Origin: Sphingobium phenoxybenzoativorans
GTDB taxonomy: Bacteria; Pseudomonadota; Alphaproteobacteria; Sphingomonadales; Sphingomonadaceae
NCBI RefSeq assembly: GCF_001757355.1
Contig: NZ_MINO01000019.1
Location: 1-64,000, forward strand
Length of the DNA stretch: 64,000 nucleotides
Reading direction: 5' to 3'
Shown here: positions 8,883-18,636 of the stretch, one piece after another
Layout of the letters: every line of letters starts with the position of its first letter
Numbering within the stretch: position 1 is the first letter of the stretch
Notes under the pieces: model-generated
Databases searched by the model: none
Told to the model about the DNA's origin: nothing
Seen by the model: the letters and a program-made list of their open reading frames with translations, nothing else
Translations under genes and position numbers: made by a program

Positions 8883-11057
8883 TCAAAATATCCCCAGAAA
8901 CTTCTTGTCTTGGCTCTTTTGCTCGCCCTTCTCCGCCTTGCCGCTTTCTGACTTGGCGGTGGTGCCTCTGCCCACATCGTCGCGCGGCTTGCCCTTGGTC
9001 GTGCGCTGGGCAACGGCGTTCGCGCCTGACAGGACCGGGCCGCAGGCAGTCGCCTTCGCGTCGCCAATGTCGACAAAGGCGAGGATGCCCGCGATCGGCG
9101 TGCCGACCAGGCTGAGGCCAGCGCCCGCGCCGCCCCGCGCCAGCAGTTGCGGGCTGACGGGATTGATGCCGGGCTTGGCGAAATAGCCGCCAATGCCGAT
9201 GGGCGACTGGCCGGAAAACAGGCTGATCGTCTTGCCGTCCGCCCGCACCGCCATATCCAGCGATTCATTCCTGAAGCTGAACCCGCCGCGGCCGACGATG
9301 ACATTCTTCTTCGTGTCGATCAGGATCGGGTCGGCCGCAGCCACGCCGTCCCGCACGGTGAAGGCGATGAGGCCGCAATTAATCTCCACCGGTTTCTTCA
9401 GCTTGTCAGCGAACATCTTGGTGATGAAGGTGCCGATATCGAGTTCGGAAAGCTGGATATTGCGCGCCCACATCGTGCCGGCTGGCAGGACGACAGCGAT
9501 GCGGCCATCAGCGGTGCCCAGCGATTCGCGGACGGAATCGCCCTCGCCGGTCATCTGGACGCGCGCTTTCATGACGCCAGTTGTGCCCGATTCCTCGACG
9601 CCCCAGCGGCCAAGCAGCTTGCCCATCGGCGTGGGGGACAGGCGGATGTCATATTTGGTCCGCACCGGCGCGCCGCGTGCGTTGATCTCGATATCAGACG
9701 AGACGAAGCCGCCCGCCATGTCGAAAGTCAGCGGCGACAAGGTGAGCAGACTGTGGTCGAGCGTCAGGCCGAGTCCGATGTTGGAGATGGGAAAATTCTT
9801 CGCCCGCACCTGCTTCACGCGATATTTGACGTTGGCGTCGAAGGCGCGGATCGCCTCTATCCGCAGCGGCGCGTCGGGCAGGACGCGCGGGCGGCCCTGC
9901 ACCGTTTCGATCGCGCCCGCGCCACCCTGCGCCTCCAGCTTTTCCGGGTTGTAGCCGATGAAGGGGCCGACATCGATGATGTCGAGGGTGGTGGTGGCCA
10001 GGTCCGCCTTCAGCAGCAGGCGGTTGTCCGGCAGCGAGATCGTCATGCCGCCAGCCAGATCGCTGTCGCCGAACCGCCCCTTGAGATGCGTGAAGCGCCA
10101 CTCGCCGCCCACTTTCGTCAGGTGGGAAGTGAAGCGGTAGTGGCGCGTGTCAGGGATTGCGACGCCCAGAAAATCGAACAGCAGGCGGATATTGGGGCCG
10201 TAAGTGACCAGCGACAGATCCGCCCCCTCAATCTCCGTCGCGCCGGGCAGGGTGCCGTTGACCTGCAGCACCGTCGCACCCGCCTTCGCCTCCACGACCA
10301 ACTGGTTCTTCCCGCCGGTCACCGTGTCATTGGGCGAGAGCAGCCCGCCGCGCAGGGTGAAGGGCCTGTCGCGCATCGTGCCCGATCCAGTGAAACGGAT
10401 GTCATGGGCGAACCGCGTGTCCTGCGCTCGCACGGTGTCTAAGGCGATATCCGCGTTCACGGCCAGGCGCGGGTCGCGATAGCGCAGCTTCGTGCCCGCG
10501 ATGATCGCCCGGCGCACGGTGGGCAAGTCGAGCGGTTCGCCCTTTTTATTGGGGTCGCCCAGCGTCCATGTGTTGGTCTTGCCGTCCCGGCTCCATTCCA
10601 GGTCGGCCGCGCCGTTACGTAGCTCCAGCCATTTGATCCGCTTGGTGTCGCCAAAGACGAGGGAGAAGGGCGAGATGCGGGTATCGATCCGGTCGGCGCG
10701 GAACAGATAGGGCTGGCTCGCCCATTTCGGATTGGAGATGGTGAAGCGCTCGGCGAGGAATTTGACGGTCACGGGATCGAAATAGAGCTGGAAGTCGCCG
10801 CCGACCTTCACGTCCCGTTGCAGGCTGGACGAGACGATCCGTTCGAACGGACCTCTAAGGAAGCGGCCCTTGGTGACGAACAGGATCAGCCAGATCAGGA
10901 AAAGGATGCCGGCGATCCACAGGATGATTCGCGCAGGCAGAGGCAGTTTCCGCCACCGCTCCCGCGCCTGCCCCATGCGCGCGTGGAATCCGCCCTGCCC
11001 GCCTTCTGGAGCAAGGGGCTTATCCGGCCCCGCAGCAATGGGATCCGCTTCGGACAT
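8883..11057 (-). CDS. AsmA family inner-membrane protein
   Basis: A 724-residue protein with a short cytoplasmic N-terminus, one membrane anchor at residues about 43-63 ([20 protein letters not shown]) and a very long periplasmic part rich in beta strands. Family features are the [19 protein letters not shown] opening right after the anchor, the repeated [24 protein letters not shown] strands and a C-terminal AsmA_2 region ending [20 protein letters not shown] and [16 protein letters not shown]. AsmA-like proteins are bridge-type lipid-transfer proteins that help maintain the outer membrane. It is transcribed away from rpmI, and the last residues are Lys/Gln rich. Confidence 0.85.
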   Translation of the reverse strand: MSEADPIAAGPDKPLAPEGGQGGFHARMGQARERWRKLPLPARIILWIAGILFLIWLILFVTKGRFLRGPFERIVSSSLQRDVKVGGDFQLYFDPVTVKFLAERFTISNPKWASQPYLFRADRIDTRISPFSLVFGDTKRIKWLELRNGAADLEWSRDGKTNTWTLGDPNKKGEPLDLPTVRRAIIAGTKLRYRDPRLAVNADIALDTVRAQDTRFAHDIRFTGSGTMRDRPFTLRGGLLSPNDTVTGGKNQLVVEAKAGATVLQVNGTLPGATEIEGADLSLVTYGPNIRLLFDFLGVAIPDTRHYRFTSHLTKVGGEWRFTHLKGRFGDSDLAGGMTISLPDNRLLLKADLATTTLDIIDVGPFIGYNPEKLEAQGGAGAIETVQGRPRVLPDAPLRIEAIRAFDANVKYRVKQVRAKNFPISNIGLGLTLDHSLLTLSPLTFDMAGGFVSSDIEINARGAPVRTKYDIRLSPTPMGKLLGRWGVEESGTTGVMKARVQMTGEGDSVRESLGTADGRIAVVLPAGTMWARNIQLSELDIGTFITKMFADKLKKPVEINCGLIAFTVRDGVAAADPILIDTKKNVIVGRGGFSFRNESLDMAVRADGKTISLFSGQSPIGIGGYFAKPGINPVSPQLLARGGAGAGLSLVGTPIAGILAFVDIGDAKATACGPVLSGANAVAQRTTKGKPRDDVGRGTTAKSESGKAEKGEQKSQDKKFLGIF

Positions 11058-11096
11058 GGGGTTTCAAACGTCCGGGCGGCCGAATCGCTCCGCCCC

Positions 11097-11125
11097 TTGC
11101 TTTTGGGCAACTTGCCCCGTATAGG
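11097..11125 (+). promoter_or_regulatory. Putative promoter for rpmI-rplT
   Basis: TTGCTT (11097-11102), a 17-base spacer and TATAGG (11120-11125) lie about 100 bases before rpmI. Spacing is ideal and both boxes are close to the RpoD consensus. The 5' leader this implies is long enough for ribosomal-protein autoregulation, but I see no defined fold. Confidence 0.4.
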
Positions 11126-11225
11126 CGCGCGTTCCCGTGGGCTTGTGCCCGGCGGGGTTGATGGGACATTCCGGCCAGTAGGGCTGCCGCGCTTGTCCGT
11201 AAATCGTCAGCACAAGGAGACGAAA

Positions 11226-11429
11226 ATGCCCAAGCTCAAGACCAAGAGCGGTGTGAAGAAACGCTTCAAGTTCACCGCCACCGGCAAGGTCAAGCATGGT
11301 GTCGCCGGCAAGCGCCACCGCCTGATCAGCCACAACGCCAAATATATTCGCCAGAACCGTGGCACCGATGTGCTGTCCGAAGCCGACGTCGCGCACGTCC
11401 GCCTCTGGGCGCCCTACGGCCTGAAGTAA
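11226..11429 (+). CDS. rpmI: 50S ribosomal protein L35
   Basis: A 67-residue, very basic ribosomal protein. The sequence [20 protein letters not shown] is the family signature, followed by [21 protein letters not shown] strong AAGGAGA ribosome site precedes the ATG. It forms a two-gene operon with rplT 13 bases downstream. infC, which often leads this operon, is not adjacent here. Confidence 0.97.
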   Translation: MPKLKTKSGVKKRFKFTATGKVKHGVAGKRHRLISHNAKYIRQNRGTDVLSEADVAHVRLWAPYGLK

Positions 11430-11442
11430 GGAGTAGAGGACT

Positions 11443-11808
11443 ATGGCACGCGTAAAACGTGGCACGACCACCAAGGCGAAGCATAAGAGGATTCTGGATC
11501 AGGCGAAGGGCTATTATGGCCGTCGCAAGAATACGATCCGCATCGCCCGCCAGGCCGTCGAAAAGGCCGGCCAGTACGCCTATCGCGACCGCAAGGTTAA
11601 GAAGCGCAGCTTCCGCGGCCTGTGGATCCAGCGCATCAACGCCGGCGTCCGCGCCGAGGGCCTGACCTATTCGCAGTTCATGCACGGGCTGAAGCTCGCC
11701 GGTATCGATCTGGACCGGAAGGTCCTGGCCGACATCGCCATGCACGAAGGCGAAGCGTTTAGCGCCATCATCGCCCAGGCGAAGGCGGCTCTGCCCGCGG
11801 CTGCATAA
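11443..11808 (+). CDS. rplT: 50S ribosomal protein L20
   Basis: A 121-residue protein that binds 23S rRNA early in assembly and, in other bacteria, represses its own operon. The signature [20 protein letters not shown] opens it, followed by the basic helix [20 protein letters not shown] and the globular C-terminus [25 protein letters not shown] lies just before the ATG. A strong intrinsic terminator follows 23 bases after the stop. Confidence 0.97.
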   Translation: MARVKRGTTTKAKHKRILDQAKGYYGRRKNTIRIARQAVEKAGQYAYRDRKVKKRSFRGLWIQRINAGVRAEGLTYSQFMHGLKLAGIDLDRKVLADIAMHEGEAFSAIIAQAKAALPAAA

Positions 11809-11831
11809 GCAACCAGCGACACGAGACAGCA

Positions 11832-11870
11832 AGGGCGCCGGGGCAGATGCTTCCGGCGCCCTTTTTGGTT
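11832..11870 (+). terminator. Intrinsic terminator after rplT
   Basis: A perfect 10-bp stem AGGGCGCCGG / CCGGCGCCCT with an 11-base loop, followed directly by TTTTTGGTTT. It separates rplT from the GIY-YIG gene and pheS, which in many bacteria continue the same operon. Confidence 0.9.
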
Positions 11871-11906
11871 TGTCTGGGGCGAGCGTCAGAAGCCACCTGC
11901 TACTCT

Positions 11907-11962
11907 CGTCATTCCCGCGCAGGTCGAAGGGAGTCACGTGCCTCCCTTCGAAACCCATCTCC
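11907..11962. repeat. Family B repeat, left arm, interrupted by a 28-base palindrome
   Basis: The arm CGTCATTCCCGCGCAGG (11907-11923) and AACCCATCTCC (11952-11962) match family B at both ends. The usual central CGGG is replaced by a hairpin with perfect 10-bp arms TCGAAGGGAG and CTCCCTTCGA (11924-11951). The arm ends nine bases before the GIY-YIG start codon. Confidence 0.75.
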
Positions 11963-11971
11963 GGAGCGGTG

Positions 11972-12346
11972 ATGAAAGAGCGAGCACCAACCGTCTATAT
12001 TCTTGCGAGCCGCAAAAACGGCACATTGTATACCGGTGTAAGTTCCGACCTGATCAAACGCCTCTACGAGCACCGAAACGGCTTGATCGAAGGCTTCACC
12101 ACCGACTACGGCGTCAATCGGCTGGTCTGGTTCGAGCCGCATGACACGATGGAGACTGCAATCCAGCGTGAAAAACGGATCAAGAAATGGAACAGGCAAT
12201 GGAAAATTGATCTGATCGAAGCGGCCAATCCTGACTGGGACGATCTGGCGCTCACTTTCGGGTTTGATCCGTTGCCGAGCCTGAGAACTGATGACGCCGA
12301 CCCGGCGGATAGACCGGGAGATGGGTTCCCGCCTTCGCGGGAATGA
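11972..12346 (+). CDS. GIY-YIG domain protein (UPF0213/COG2827 type)
   Basis: A 124-residue protein with a single GIY-YIG nuclease-like domain: VYILAS (GIY strand), LYTGVSSDLIKRLYEHRNG (YIG strand plus the catalytic Arg helix), LVWFEPHDTMETAIQREKRI (conserved Glu region) and KKWNRQWKIDLI. A GGAG site lies upstream of the ATG at 11972. The last dozen residues (DRPGDGFPPSRE) and the stop codon are encoded by the right arm of a family B repeat, so the tail is repeat-derived. Left and right arms are inverted and bracket the gene, which suggests it moves or spreads with the element. The biological role of these short GIY-YIG proteins is not established. Confidence 0.85.
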   Translation: MKERAPTVYILASRKNGTLYTGVSSDLIKRLYEHRNGLIEGFTTDYGVNRLVWFEPHDTMETAIQREKRIKKWNRQWKIDLIEAANPDWDDLALTFGFDPLPSLRTDDADPADRPGDGFPPSRE

Positions 12347-12348
12347 CG
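12317..12348. repeat. Family B repeat, right arm
   Basis: GGAGATGGGTTCCCGCC and CGCGGGAATGACG, the inverted counterpart of the arm at 11907. It encodes the end of the GIY-YIG protein and ends 22 bases before the pheS start. Confidence 0.8.
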
Positions 12349-12370
12349 ATGTGTGGGAATTACGGACGAG

Positions 12371-13468
12371 ATGACCGACATAGCTTCACTGAAATCCGGC
12401 CTGCTGGCCGACATCGCCGCCGCCGCGACGCTGGATGCGGTGGAAGGGTTGCGCGTGGGCGCGCTCGGCAAGCAGGGGGTGGTGACGGCGCTGCTCAAGA
12501 CGCTGGGCGGCATGTCGCCCGACGAGCGGCAGACGCAGGGGCCGGCGATCCAGGATCTGCGCGAGGCCGTGACCGCCGCCATCGCCGAGCGGAAGGGCGC
12601 GCTGGAGCAGGCGGCGCTGGACGCGCGGCTGGCGGACGAGCGGCTGGACATGACGCTGCCCGCCGACATCGGCCCGCAAGGATCGGTGCATCCGGTGAGC
12701 CAGGTGATGGACGAACTGGCGGAAATCTTCGCGGACCTTGGCTTCTCCGTCGCCACCGGGCCGGAGATTGAGGACGACTGGCATAATTTCACCGCGCTCA
12801 ACATTCCTGAGACGCACCCGGCGCGGGCGATGCACGACACTTTCTATTTCCCGGACGAGACCGCGCGGGACGGGAAGAAGATGCTGCTGCGCACTCACAC
12901 CTCGCCCGTCCAGATCCGCACGATGTTGGAGCAGAAGCCGCCGATCCGCATCATCGCGCCCGGCCGCGTCTATCGCTCCGACAGCGACGCCACGCACACG
13001 CCGATGTTCCACCAGATTGAGGGGCTGGTGATCGATCGCGGCATCACGCTCGGCCACCTCAAATGGACGCTGGAGACGTTCCTGAAGGCGTTTTTCGAGC
13101 GCGACGACATCGTCCTGCGCCTGCGCCCCAGCTATTTCCCCTTCACCGAGCCGTCGGTGGAGGTCGATGTCGGCTATACGCTGGTCAATGGGCAGCGGGT
13201 GATCGGCGGGTCCGGTAATGACAAGGATGGCGGCTGGCTGGAGGTGCTGGGCAGCGGCATGGTCCACCGCAAGGTGATCGAGGCGTGCGGGCTTGACCCG
13301 GACGAATGGCAGGGCTTCGCCTTCGGCACCGGCGTCGACCGGCTCGCCATGCTGAAATATGGGATGAACGACCTGCGCGCCTTCTTCGACGGCGATCTGC
13401 GCTGGCTGCGGCATTATGGATTCTCGGCGCTGGATGTGCCCACGCTGAGCGGGGGAGTGGGCGCATGA
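12371..13468 (+). CDS. pheS: Phenylalanyl-tRNA synthetase alpha subunit
   Basis: Catalytic subunit of the heterotetrameric class II synthetase. The 365-residue protein has an N-terminal coiled-coil ([20 protein letters not shown] is the conserved hairpin) and the catalytic core: motif 2 at [34 protein letters not shown], and motif 3 at [20 protein letters not shown]. The ATG at 12371 is preferred to a GTG six codons earlier. Its stop overlaps the pheT start (ATGA), showing translational coupling. Confidence 0.96.
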   Translation: MTDIASLKSGLLADIAAAATLDAVEGLRVGALGKQGVVTALLKTLGGMSPDERQTQGPAIQDLREAVTAAIAERKGALEQAALDARLADERLDMTLPADIGPQGSVHPVSQVMDELAEIFADLGFSVATGPEIEDDWHNFTALNIPETHPARAMHDTFYFPDETARDGKKMLLRTHTSPVQIRTMLEQKPPIRIIAPGRVYRSDSDATHTPMFHQIEGLVIDRGITLGHLKWTLETFLKAFFERDDIVLRLRPSYFPFTEPSVEVDVGYTLVNGQRVIGGSGNDKDGGWLEVLGSGMVHRKVIEACGLDPDEWQGFAFGTGVDRLAMLKYGMNDLRAFFDGDLRWLRHYGFSALDVPTLSGGVGA

Positions 13469-15915
13469 AATTCACGCTGAGCTGGCTGAAGGAGCATCTG
13501 GAGACGGATGCGAGCCTCGATACCGTGCTGGACACGCTGACCCGCATCGGGCTGGAGGTCGAGGGCGTCGACAATCCGGCCGAGAAGCTGGGCGCATTCC
13601 GTATCGCCAAGGTGCTGACCGCAGCGCCGCACCCGCAGGCCGACAAGCTGCAGGTGTTGAGCGTCGATGCCGGTGCCAATTTTAACAATGGGGGCCCGCT
13701 ACAGGTCGTGTGCGGCGCACCCAATGCCCGCGCTGGTCTGGTCGGCGTGTTCGGCATGCCGGGCGCGACCGTGCCATCGAACGGCATGGTGCTGCGCGTC
13801 GCAGCGATCCGCGGCGTCGAATCCAACGGCATGATGTGCAGCTTCCGCGAGCTGGAACTGGGCGAGGATCATGACGGGATCATCGAACTGGCGGCCGACG
13901 CGCCTGTGGGGCAGATCTATGCCGACTGGGCGGGACTGGACGATCCGGTGATCGACGTCAGCATCACGCCCAACCGGCAGGATTGCATGGGCGTGCGCGG
14001 CATCGCCCGCGATCTGGCGGCGGCGGGCCTCGGCACGCTGAAGCCGCTGGCGCAGGTCTATCGCATGGAAAGCCTTACGCCGATTGCGGGCGACGGCCCC
14101 GCGCCGGATGTGCGCACCGACGATCCGGAAGGCTGCCCTGCTTTCTATGCGCAGAATGTGTCCGGCGTGACCAATGGCGCTGCGCCGAAATGGATGGCGG
14201 ACAAGCTGAAGGCGATCGGCCAGAAGCCGATTTCCGTGCTGGTCGACATCACCAATTTCGTGTCGATCGACCTTGGCCGCCCGCTCCATGTTTATGACCG
14301 CGCGACGCTAACCGGCCCGCTCGTCGCCCGCCTTGCGAAGGATGGCGAGCAGGTGCTGGCCCTCAACGGCAAGACCTATACGCTCGACGACAGCATGACC
14401 GTGATCGCCGACGATGCTGCGGTCCACGACATTGGCGGCATCATGGGCGGCGAGCATTCGGGCGTGTCGGAAACGACGACCGATGTGCTGATCGAATGCG
14501 CCTATTTCACGCCGGAGGCGATTGCCCGTACCGGGCAGAAGTTGGCGCTGACCAGCGATGCGCGCCAGCGGTTCGAGCGCGGCGTCGACCCCGCCTTCCT
14601 TGACGATGCGCTGGCGATCGCGACGAAGCTGGTGATCGACCATTGCGGCGGCAGCCCAAGCGCCATCACCCGCGCAGGGCAGCCCCCGGTCGCGCCGCGC
14701 AGCGTCTCCTACGATCCCGCCTATGCGCTGGCGCTGGCGGGCGTGGATGTTCCGAAGACGACGCAGAAAGCGATACTGGAGAGCCTTGGCTTCCCGGTGA
14801 CGATCACCGGTGGCGGCACCGAAATGCGCGACGGCATGCCGTTCGACACGCCCGAGGGCTGGAGCGTCGGCGTGCCAAGCTGGCGGCGCGATATCGATGG
14901 CCCGGCGGATATCGTCGAGGAGGTGGTGCGCATCCACGGCCTGGACAATGTGCCCTCCACGCCCCTGCCGCGCGCGCCCGGCGTTGCGAAGCCGACGGCG
15001 ACGCAGGCGCAGCTGGTGGAGCGCAAGGTGCGGCGCACCGCCGCGGCGCGCGGGCTTTCGGAAGCGATCAACTGGTCCTTCATATCCGAGAAGGAGGCGG
15101 CGGCCGTGGGCGGGGGCGACTGGACACTCGCTAATCCGATTTCGGAGGATATGAAGGTCATGCGGCCCTCGCTGCTGCCCGGCCTGCTCTCCGCCACCCG
15201 GCGCAATGCCGATCGCGGCGCGGCGTCGGTGCGGCTGTTCGAAGTCGGCCGCCGCTATTTCGCGGATGGCGAGCGCGCGACCACGGGCATCGTCATGGCC
15301 GGGGAAAAGACCGCACGCGACTGGCGCAGCGGCAAGGCGCAGGCTTTTGCCGCGCATGATGTGAAGGCCGAGGTGCTGACGTTGCTGGCGGCGGCGGGCG
15401 CGCCGGTCGGCAACCTCCAGGCCTTTGGCGAGGCGAGCGGGGCCTATCATCCCGGCCAGTCGGGCACGCTGCGGCTCGGCCCCAAGACCATCCTGGCCGA
15501 ATATGGCGTGCTGCATCCGGCGACGGCGAAGCAGTTCGGCCTGTCCGGTACGGTGGTCGCGGCGGAACTTTTCCTCGACGCCATACCGGGCAAGCGCAAG
15601 TCCGGCTTCATGCGCGCGCCCTATGCGCCGCCCGCGTTACAGGCGGTGAAGCGCGACTTCGCTTTCCTGGTGCCGGAGACGCTGGAGGCCGACGCCCTCG
15701 TCCGCGCCATTCGCGGGGCTGACAAGAAGGCGATCGTCGACGCGCGTCTGTTCGATGTCTTCTCCGGCCCCGGCGTGGATGCGGGCATGACGTCGCTGGC
15801 GGTGGAAGTGACGCTGCAGCCCGGCGAGAAAAGCTTCACCGACGAGGAACTGGGCGCGATCAGCGCGGCGGTGGTGAAGGCGGCGGAGAAGCTGGGCGGG
15901 ACGTTGCGGGGGTGA
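13465..15915 (+). CDS. pheT: Phenylalanyl-tRNA synthetase beta subunit
   Basis: The 816-residue partner of PheS. Domains in order: N-terminal [19 protein letters not shown] and the EMAP-like tRNA-binding domain (residues about 40-150, with [14 protein letters not shown] and VVCGAPN), the B3/B4 editing region (about 210-395, [18 protein letters not shown]), the B5 domain, the catalytic-like core ([20 protein letters not shown]) and the C-terminal FDX-ACB anticodon-binding domain ([20 protein letters not shown] to [13 protein letters not shown]). Length and order match the family. It overlaps pheS by four bases. Confidence 0.97.
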   Translation: MKFTLSWLKEHLETDASLDTVLDTLTRIGLEVEGVDNPAEKLGAFRIAKVLTAAPHPQADKLQVLSVDAGANFNNGGPLQVVCGAPNARAGLVGVFGMPGATVPSNGMVLRVAAIRGVESNGMMCSFRELELGEDHDGIIELAADAPVGQIYADWAGLDDPVIDVSITPNRQDCMGVRGIARDLAAAGLGTLKPLAQVYRMESLTPIAGDGPAPDVRTDDPEGCPAFYAQNVSGVTNGAAPKWMADKLKAIGQKPISVLVDITNFVSIDLGRPLHVYDRATLTGPLVARLAKDGEQVLALNGKTYTLDDSMTVIADDAAVHDIGGIMGGEHSGVSETTTDVLIECAYFTPEAIARTGQKLALTSDARQRFERGVDPAFLDDALAIATKLVIDHCGGSPSAITRAGQPPVAPRSVSYDPAYALALAGVDVPKTTQKAILESLGFPVTITGGGTEMRDGMPFDTPEGWSVGVPSWRRDIDGPADIVEEVVRIHGLDNVPSTPLPRAPGVAKPTATQAQLVERKVRRTAAARGLSEAINWSFISEKEAAAVGGGDWTLANPISEDMKVMRPSLLPGLLSATRRNADRGAASVRLFEVGRRYFADGERATTGIVMAGEKTARDWRSGKAQAFAAHDVKAEVLTLLAAAGAPVGNLQAFGEASGAYHPGQSGTLRLGPKTILAEYGVLHPATAKQFGLSGTVVAAELFLDAIPGKRKSGFMRAPYAPPALQAVKRDFAFLVPETLEADALVRAIRGADKKAIVDARLFDVFSGPGVDAGMTSLAVEVTLQPGEKSFTDEELGAISAAVVKAAEKLGGTLRG

Positions 15916-15969
15916 CACTAACGTGGTGGCCCCACGGTGTGTAAAGCTTGAGTTCGGGGGAACGCATCC

Positions 15970-16944
15970 ATGACCATTGAAAGTGGTAACATCTCGACAA
16001 GCTACATGGAGAAGCTTTTTGCTGTCGGGCGCGGAAAGCCAAACATGTCAATCGCTGAACTTCTTTCAATTGTGCCACGTGACGAGACCGTAGAGCCCGG
16101 CTATTCACTGTTTATGTTGCGGCCGGATGAGACGTCTGACCAAGCGCCTGTATTTAACGGTAAGCGGCTACCACGCTGGCACAACGACACCGATCATGGG
16201 ATAAATTTTCACATCCCTACTTCACCAGATGCGAGCGCATCCATACTGCTCCAACTGGCGCTAACGATTAATACCACCCTCAATCGACGGCTTGAGACGT
16301 ATGCTGGCGTTCCAATCCAAACGAACGCGCTAAATGGCATTACGGACGTCGTGGCCGGGACGGTTACCTTACGAGCGGTCGTCTCAAGTGCTCTTGCACT
16401 TTATTTAGCGCCAGTGGCGGTTGACCTGACAGCCGATTACTTAAAAGGCGAGATGCATTCACAAGGTAGAGAAGAAGTTATTGAGATCATGCGGCACTGT
16501 GATGAGCTTGCTGCTGGCGAGGGTAGTGGCGCTTTAGTGATTTATGATGATCACAAATTTCGCGAATGCTTGGCCAATAATATTCCAGGCCGTGATTTCG
16601 GACTTGGCGACCAAAATACCCGTTGGATGGGCTGGTCGGCTCCACCCGTGAGCGAGGACATGGGCTTTGTCTACGAAGTCGGCGACCAATGGCTTATCCG
16701 CTTTGACACCCCAACCAATCCTACAGCCTACGTAGATAAGCATTCCGGGCCGAGCCATAGCCCAGAAATCGACAATACAGCTTCAACAAATTTTCCTCAC
16801 CGCCCCGCGGAGCCTGTTAATCTCACAGGACACTGGGAACCGGAAAAGCGATTCCTCGTGAGCGGCATTTACGCTCCTCGTCAAATTGACGGACAGATGT
16901 TTTATTTTTTTCATCCTACCCTACGAGTGCCTGTCACCGACTAA
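15970..16944 (+). CDS. Unknown protein with atypical base composition
   Basis: A 324-residue protein that I do not recognise. There is no signal peptide. Residues about 85-160 contain a mildly hydrophobic stretch (ASILLQLALTINTTLNRRLE and GTVTLRAVVSSALALYLAPV), the rest is soluble-looking, and a short Asp/His-rich motif RWHNDTDHGINFHIP occurs near residue 70. GC content is visibly lower than in pheT and the downstream genes, and codons ending in A or T are common. This points to horizontal transfer. It stands alone between pheT and a minus-strand gene. It could belong to a defence or conflict system, but nothing in the sequence shows this. Confidence 0.65.
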   Translation: MTIESGNISTSYMEKLFAVGRGKPNMSIAELLSIVPRDETVEPGYSLFMLRPDETSDQAPVFNGKRLPRWHNDTDHGINFHIPTSPDASASILLQLALTINTTLNRRLETYAGVPIQTNALNGITDVVAGTVTLRAVVSSALALYLAPVAVDLTADYLKGEMHSQGREEVIEIMRHCDELAAGEGSGALVIYDDHKFRECLANNIPGRDFGLGDQNTRWMGWSAPPVSEDMGFVYEVGDQWLIRFDTPTNPTAYVDKHSGPSHSPEIDNTASTNFPHRPAEPVNLTGHWEPEKRFLVSGIYAPRQIDGQMFYFFHPTLRVPVTD

Positions 16945-17015
16945 AGCCTCGCGCTGGTTAAGGATCACCAATTTGATCCCATCAAAAGCCAAGCTGTTTA
17001 TATCATGCGTTATCC

Positions 17016-17537
17016 TTACGTCGCCGCCGGTTTGCAGCCTTTCGCCTTCGCCAGCCCGCGCAGGAAGCCGCGCCGGGCGAGGCCGGTGCTGATCGCCGCT
17101 TCCATGCGCCGCTGGGCGGGGGCCGCGCCGCTGACTTCGCGCACCAGCCCGCGGAAGGGGATCAGCGAGTTGACGATGGTCTGGCCGGTCGCCTCCAATA
17201 TCTTGCCGGTGCGGTTCTCGTTATTCTCCGTGCCGGTGCCGAAATCCGGGCCGAGCACGCCGTTCAGTTCCACGATCGCCGCATTGATTCCGGCGCAGCG
17301 CGCATTGGCCGGCATCGCATAAGGCGCCTCGACCGCCTTTTGCAGGACTTCGGGCACTTCCTTCTTGTCGACGCCCACATCGCGCGCGGGCTGGCTGGCG
17401 ATGTCGCCCGCCTTGCGCCAGTTGCTGTCTTTCTTCTGCTCCTGCTTGGGTTCTTCCTTCGCTTCCTGTTTTGCCTCCTGGGCTAGTGCCGCGCCGGACA
17501 GCATGACCGACAGGATGATGGCGGACCTGATACGCAC
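17016..17537 (-). CDS. Secreted protein with Lys/Glu/Gln linker, function unknown
   Basis: A 173-residue protein starting at GTG, with a GGAGA site ten bases upstream. A signal peptide (RIRSAIILSVMLSGAALAQ, cleavage after ALA) is followed by a low-complexity segment EAKQEAKEEPKQEQKKDSNW. A conserved-looking domain follows: IASQPARDVGVDKKEVPEVL, then ARCAGINAAIVELNGVLGPD. The C-terminal ARRGFLRGLAKAKGCKPAAT carries a Cys that could pair with the earlier one. Probably periplasmic. It is divergent from the aldose-epimerase-like gene. Confidence 0.7.
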   Translation of the reverse strand: MRIRSAIILSVMLSGAALAQEAKQEAKEEPKQEQKKDSNWRKAGDIASQPARDVGVDKKEVPEVLQKAVEAPYAMPANARCAGINAAIVELNGVLGPDFGTGTENNENRTGKILEATGQTIVNSLIPFRGLVREVSGAAPAQRRMEAAISTGLARRGFLRGLAKAKGCKPAAT

Positions 17538-17681
17538 GAAACCGTCTCCATTCGTCTCGTCTATTGCGAAGGCGTAACCATCGGATGGGGCGCGAGTTCC
17601 TGAAGAAACAGAATGTATTAGACCGTCCATGCTTGCGGCATGGCCATACCTGCCGGTAACAAGGCAGGGCTTTTCCGGCAT

Positions 17682-18578
17682 ATGAAGGCGCGGGCATTGA
17701 CTGAAGGTCTGATCACGATCGCATCCGGCGCGCTGACGGCGGCCATCAACCCGCTGGGCGCGGAACTCTGGTCGCTGCGCGATGCGGACGGCCGGGAGTT
17801 GATGACGGATGCCGACGAACGCTGGTGGACCGGCCATGCGCCCTTGCTCTTTCCCTTTGTAGGGCGCTTGCGCGGCGATGTGTTTCGTGTCGATGGCGCG
17901 GAATATGGCCAGCCGCAGCATGGCTTTGCGCGGCGGCGGGACTTCGCGCTTGCCGAACAGGCGGCGGACCGGGCGGTCTTTCGCCTCGAATCCGATGCGG
18001 AGAGCCTGGCCATCTACCCCTTCGCCTTCCGCCTCGACATGCGCTTTGCGCTTCATGGCGCGAAGCTGGAGATGATGGCGACGGTCGCCAACAGCGGCGG
18101 CGCGGATATGCCGTTCAGCTTCGGATATCATCCGGGCTTCGCCTGGCCCCTGCCCTATGGCGCAACCGGAGAGGATCATCGTATCATCTTCGAGAAGGAC
18201 GAACCCGCGCCGATCCGCAAGGTGGGCAGCGAACCGGGGCTGATCGCGCTGGAAAGCGTGCCTTCCCCCGTTGTCGGCAACGTCCTTGCCCCGACCCACG
18301 AGATGTTTGCGGGCGACGCGCTGATCTGGGACGACCTCGCCAGCCGCAGCCTGACATGGGGGGCGCCCGGCACGCCGCATCTGAAGATCGATTTCCCCGA
18401 CACCCCCTGGCTCGGCATCTGGCAGAAGCCGGGCGCGCATTATCTGTGCGTGGAGCCTTGGGCGGGCATGGCCGATCCCGTGGGCTTCGACGGCGATGTG
18501 TGGGAGAAGCCGGGCATCATCCGCCTGCCGCCGGGCGAGAGACGGGATTTCCGCATGGACGTGGAATTGATGCCCTAG
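17682..18578 (+). CDS. Aldose 1-epimerase family protein (LacX-like)
   Basis: A galactose-mutarotase fold enzyme of 298 residues that interconverts anomers of a sugar or a sugar phosphate. The LacX subgroup is suggested by INPLGAELWSLRDADGRELM, LLFPFVGRLRGDVFRVDGAE and QHGFARRRDFAL. The catalytic His is in FSFGYHPGFAWP, and a Glu lies near VEPWAGMADP. The start at 17682 is a choice; an ATG 14 codons upstream is also open. It is followed by the DsbA-like gene 58 bases downstream. Confidence 0.8.
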   Translation: MKARALTEGLITIASGALTAAINPLGAELWSLRDADGRELMTDADERWWTGHAPLLFPFVGRLRGDVFRVDGAEYGQPQHGFARRRDFALAEQAADRAVFRLESDAESLAIYPFAFRLDMRFALHGAKLEMMATVANSGGADMPFSFGYHPGFAWPLPYGATGEDHRIIFEKDEPAPIRKVGSEPGLIALESVPSPVVGNVLAPTHEMFAGDALIWDDLASRSLTWGAPGTPHLKIDFPDTPWLGIWQKPGAHYLCVEPWAGMADPVGFDGDVWEKPGIIRLPPGERRDFRMDVELMP

Positions 18579-18636
18579 CCAGCCCTGTCATTTGCCGCAT
18601 GCGCGCCTATATTCGGGGCGACCATCGGAGGACAGC

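Noticed and set aside
11126..11225. An L20-binding leader before rpmI
   Set aside because: The leader length would allow it, but I found no mimic of the 23S rRNA site.
13306..13464. A longer pheT start upstream of 13465
   Set aside because: It would overlap the end of pheS. The ATG at 13465 begins the conserved [12 protein letters not shown] and overlaps the pheS stop as expected.
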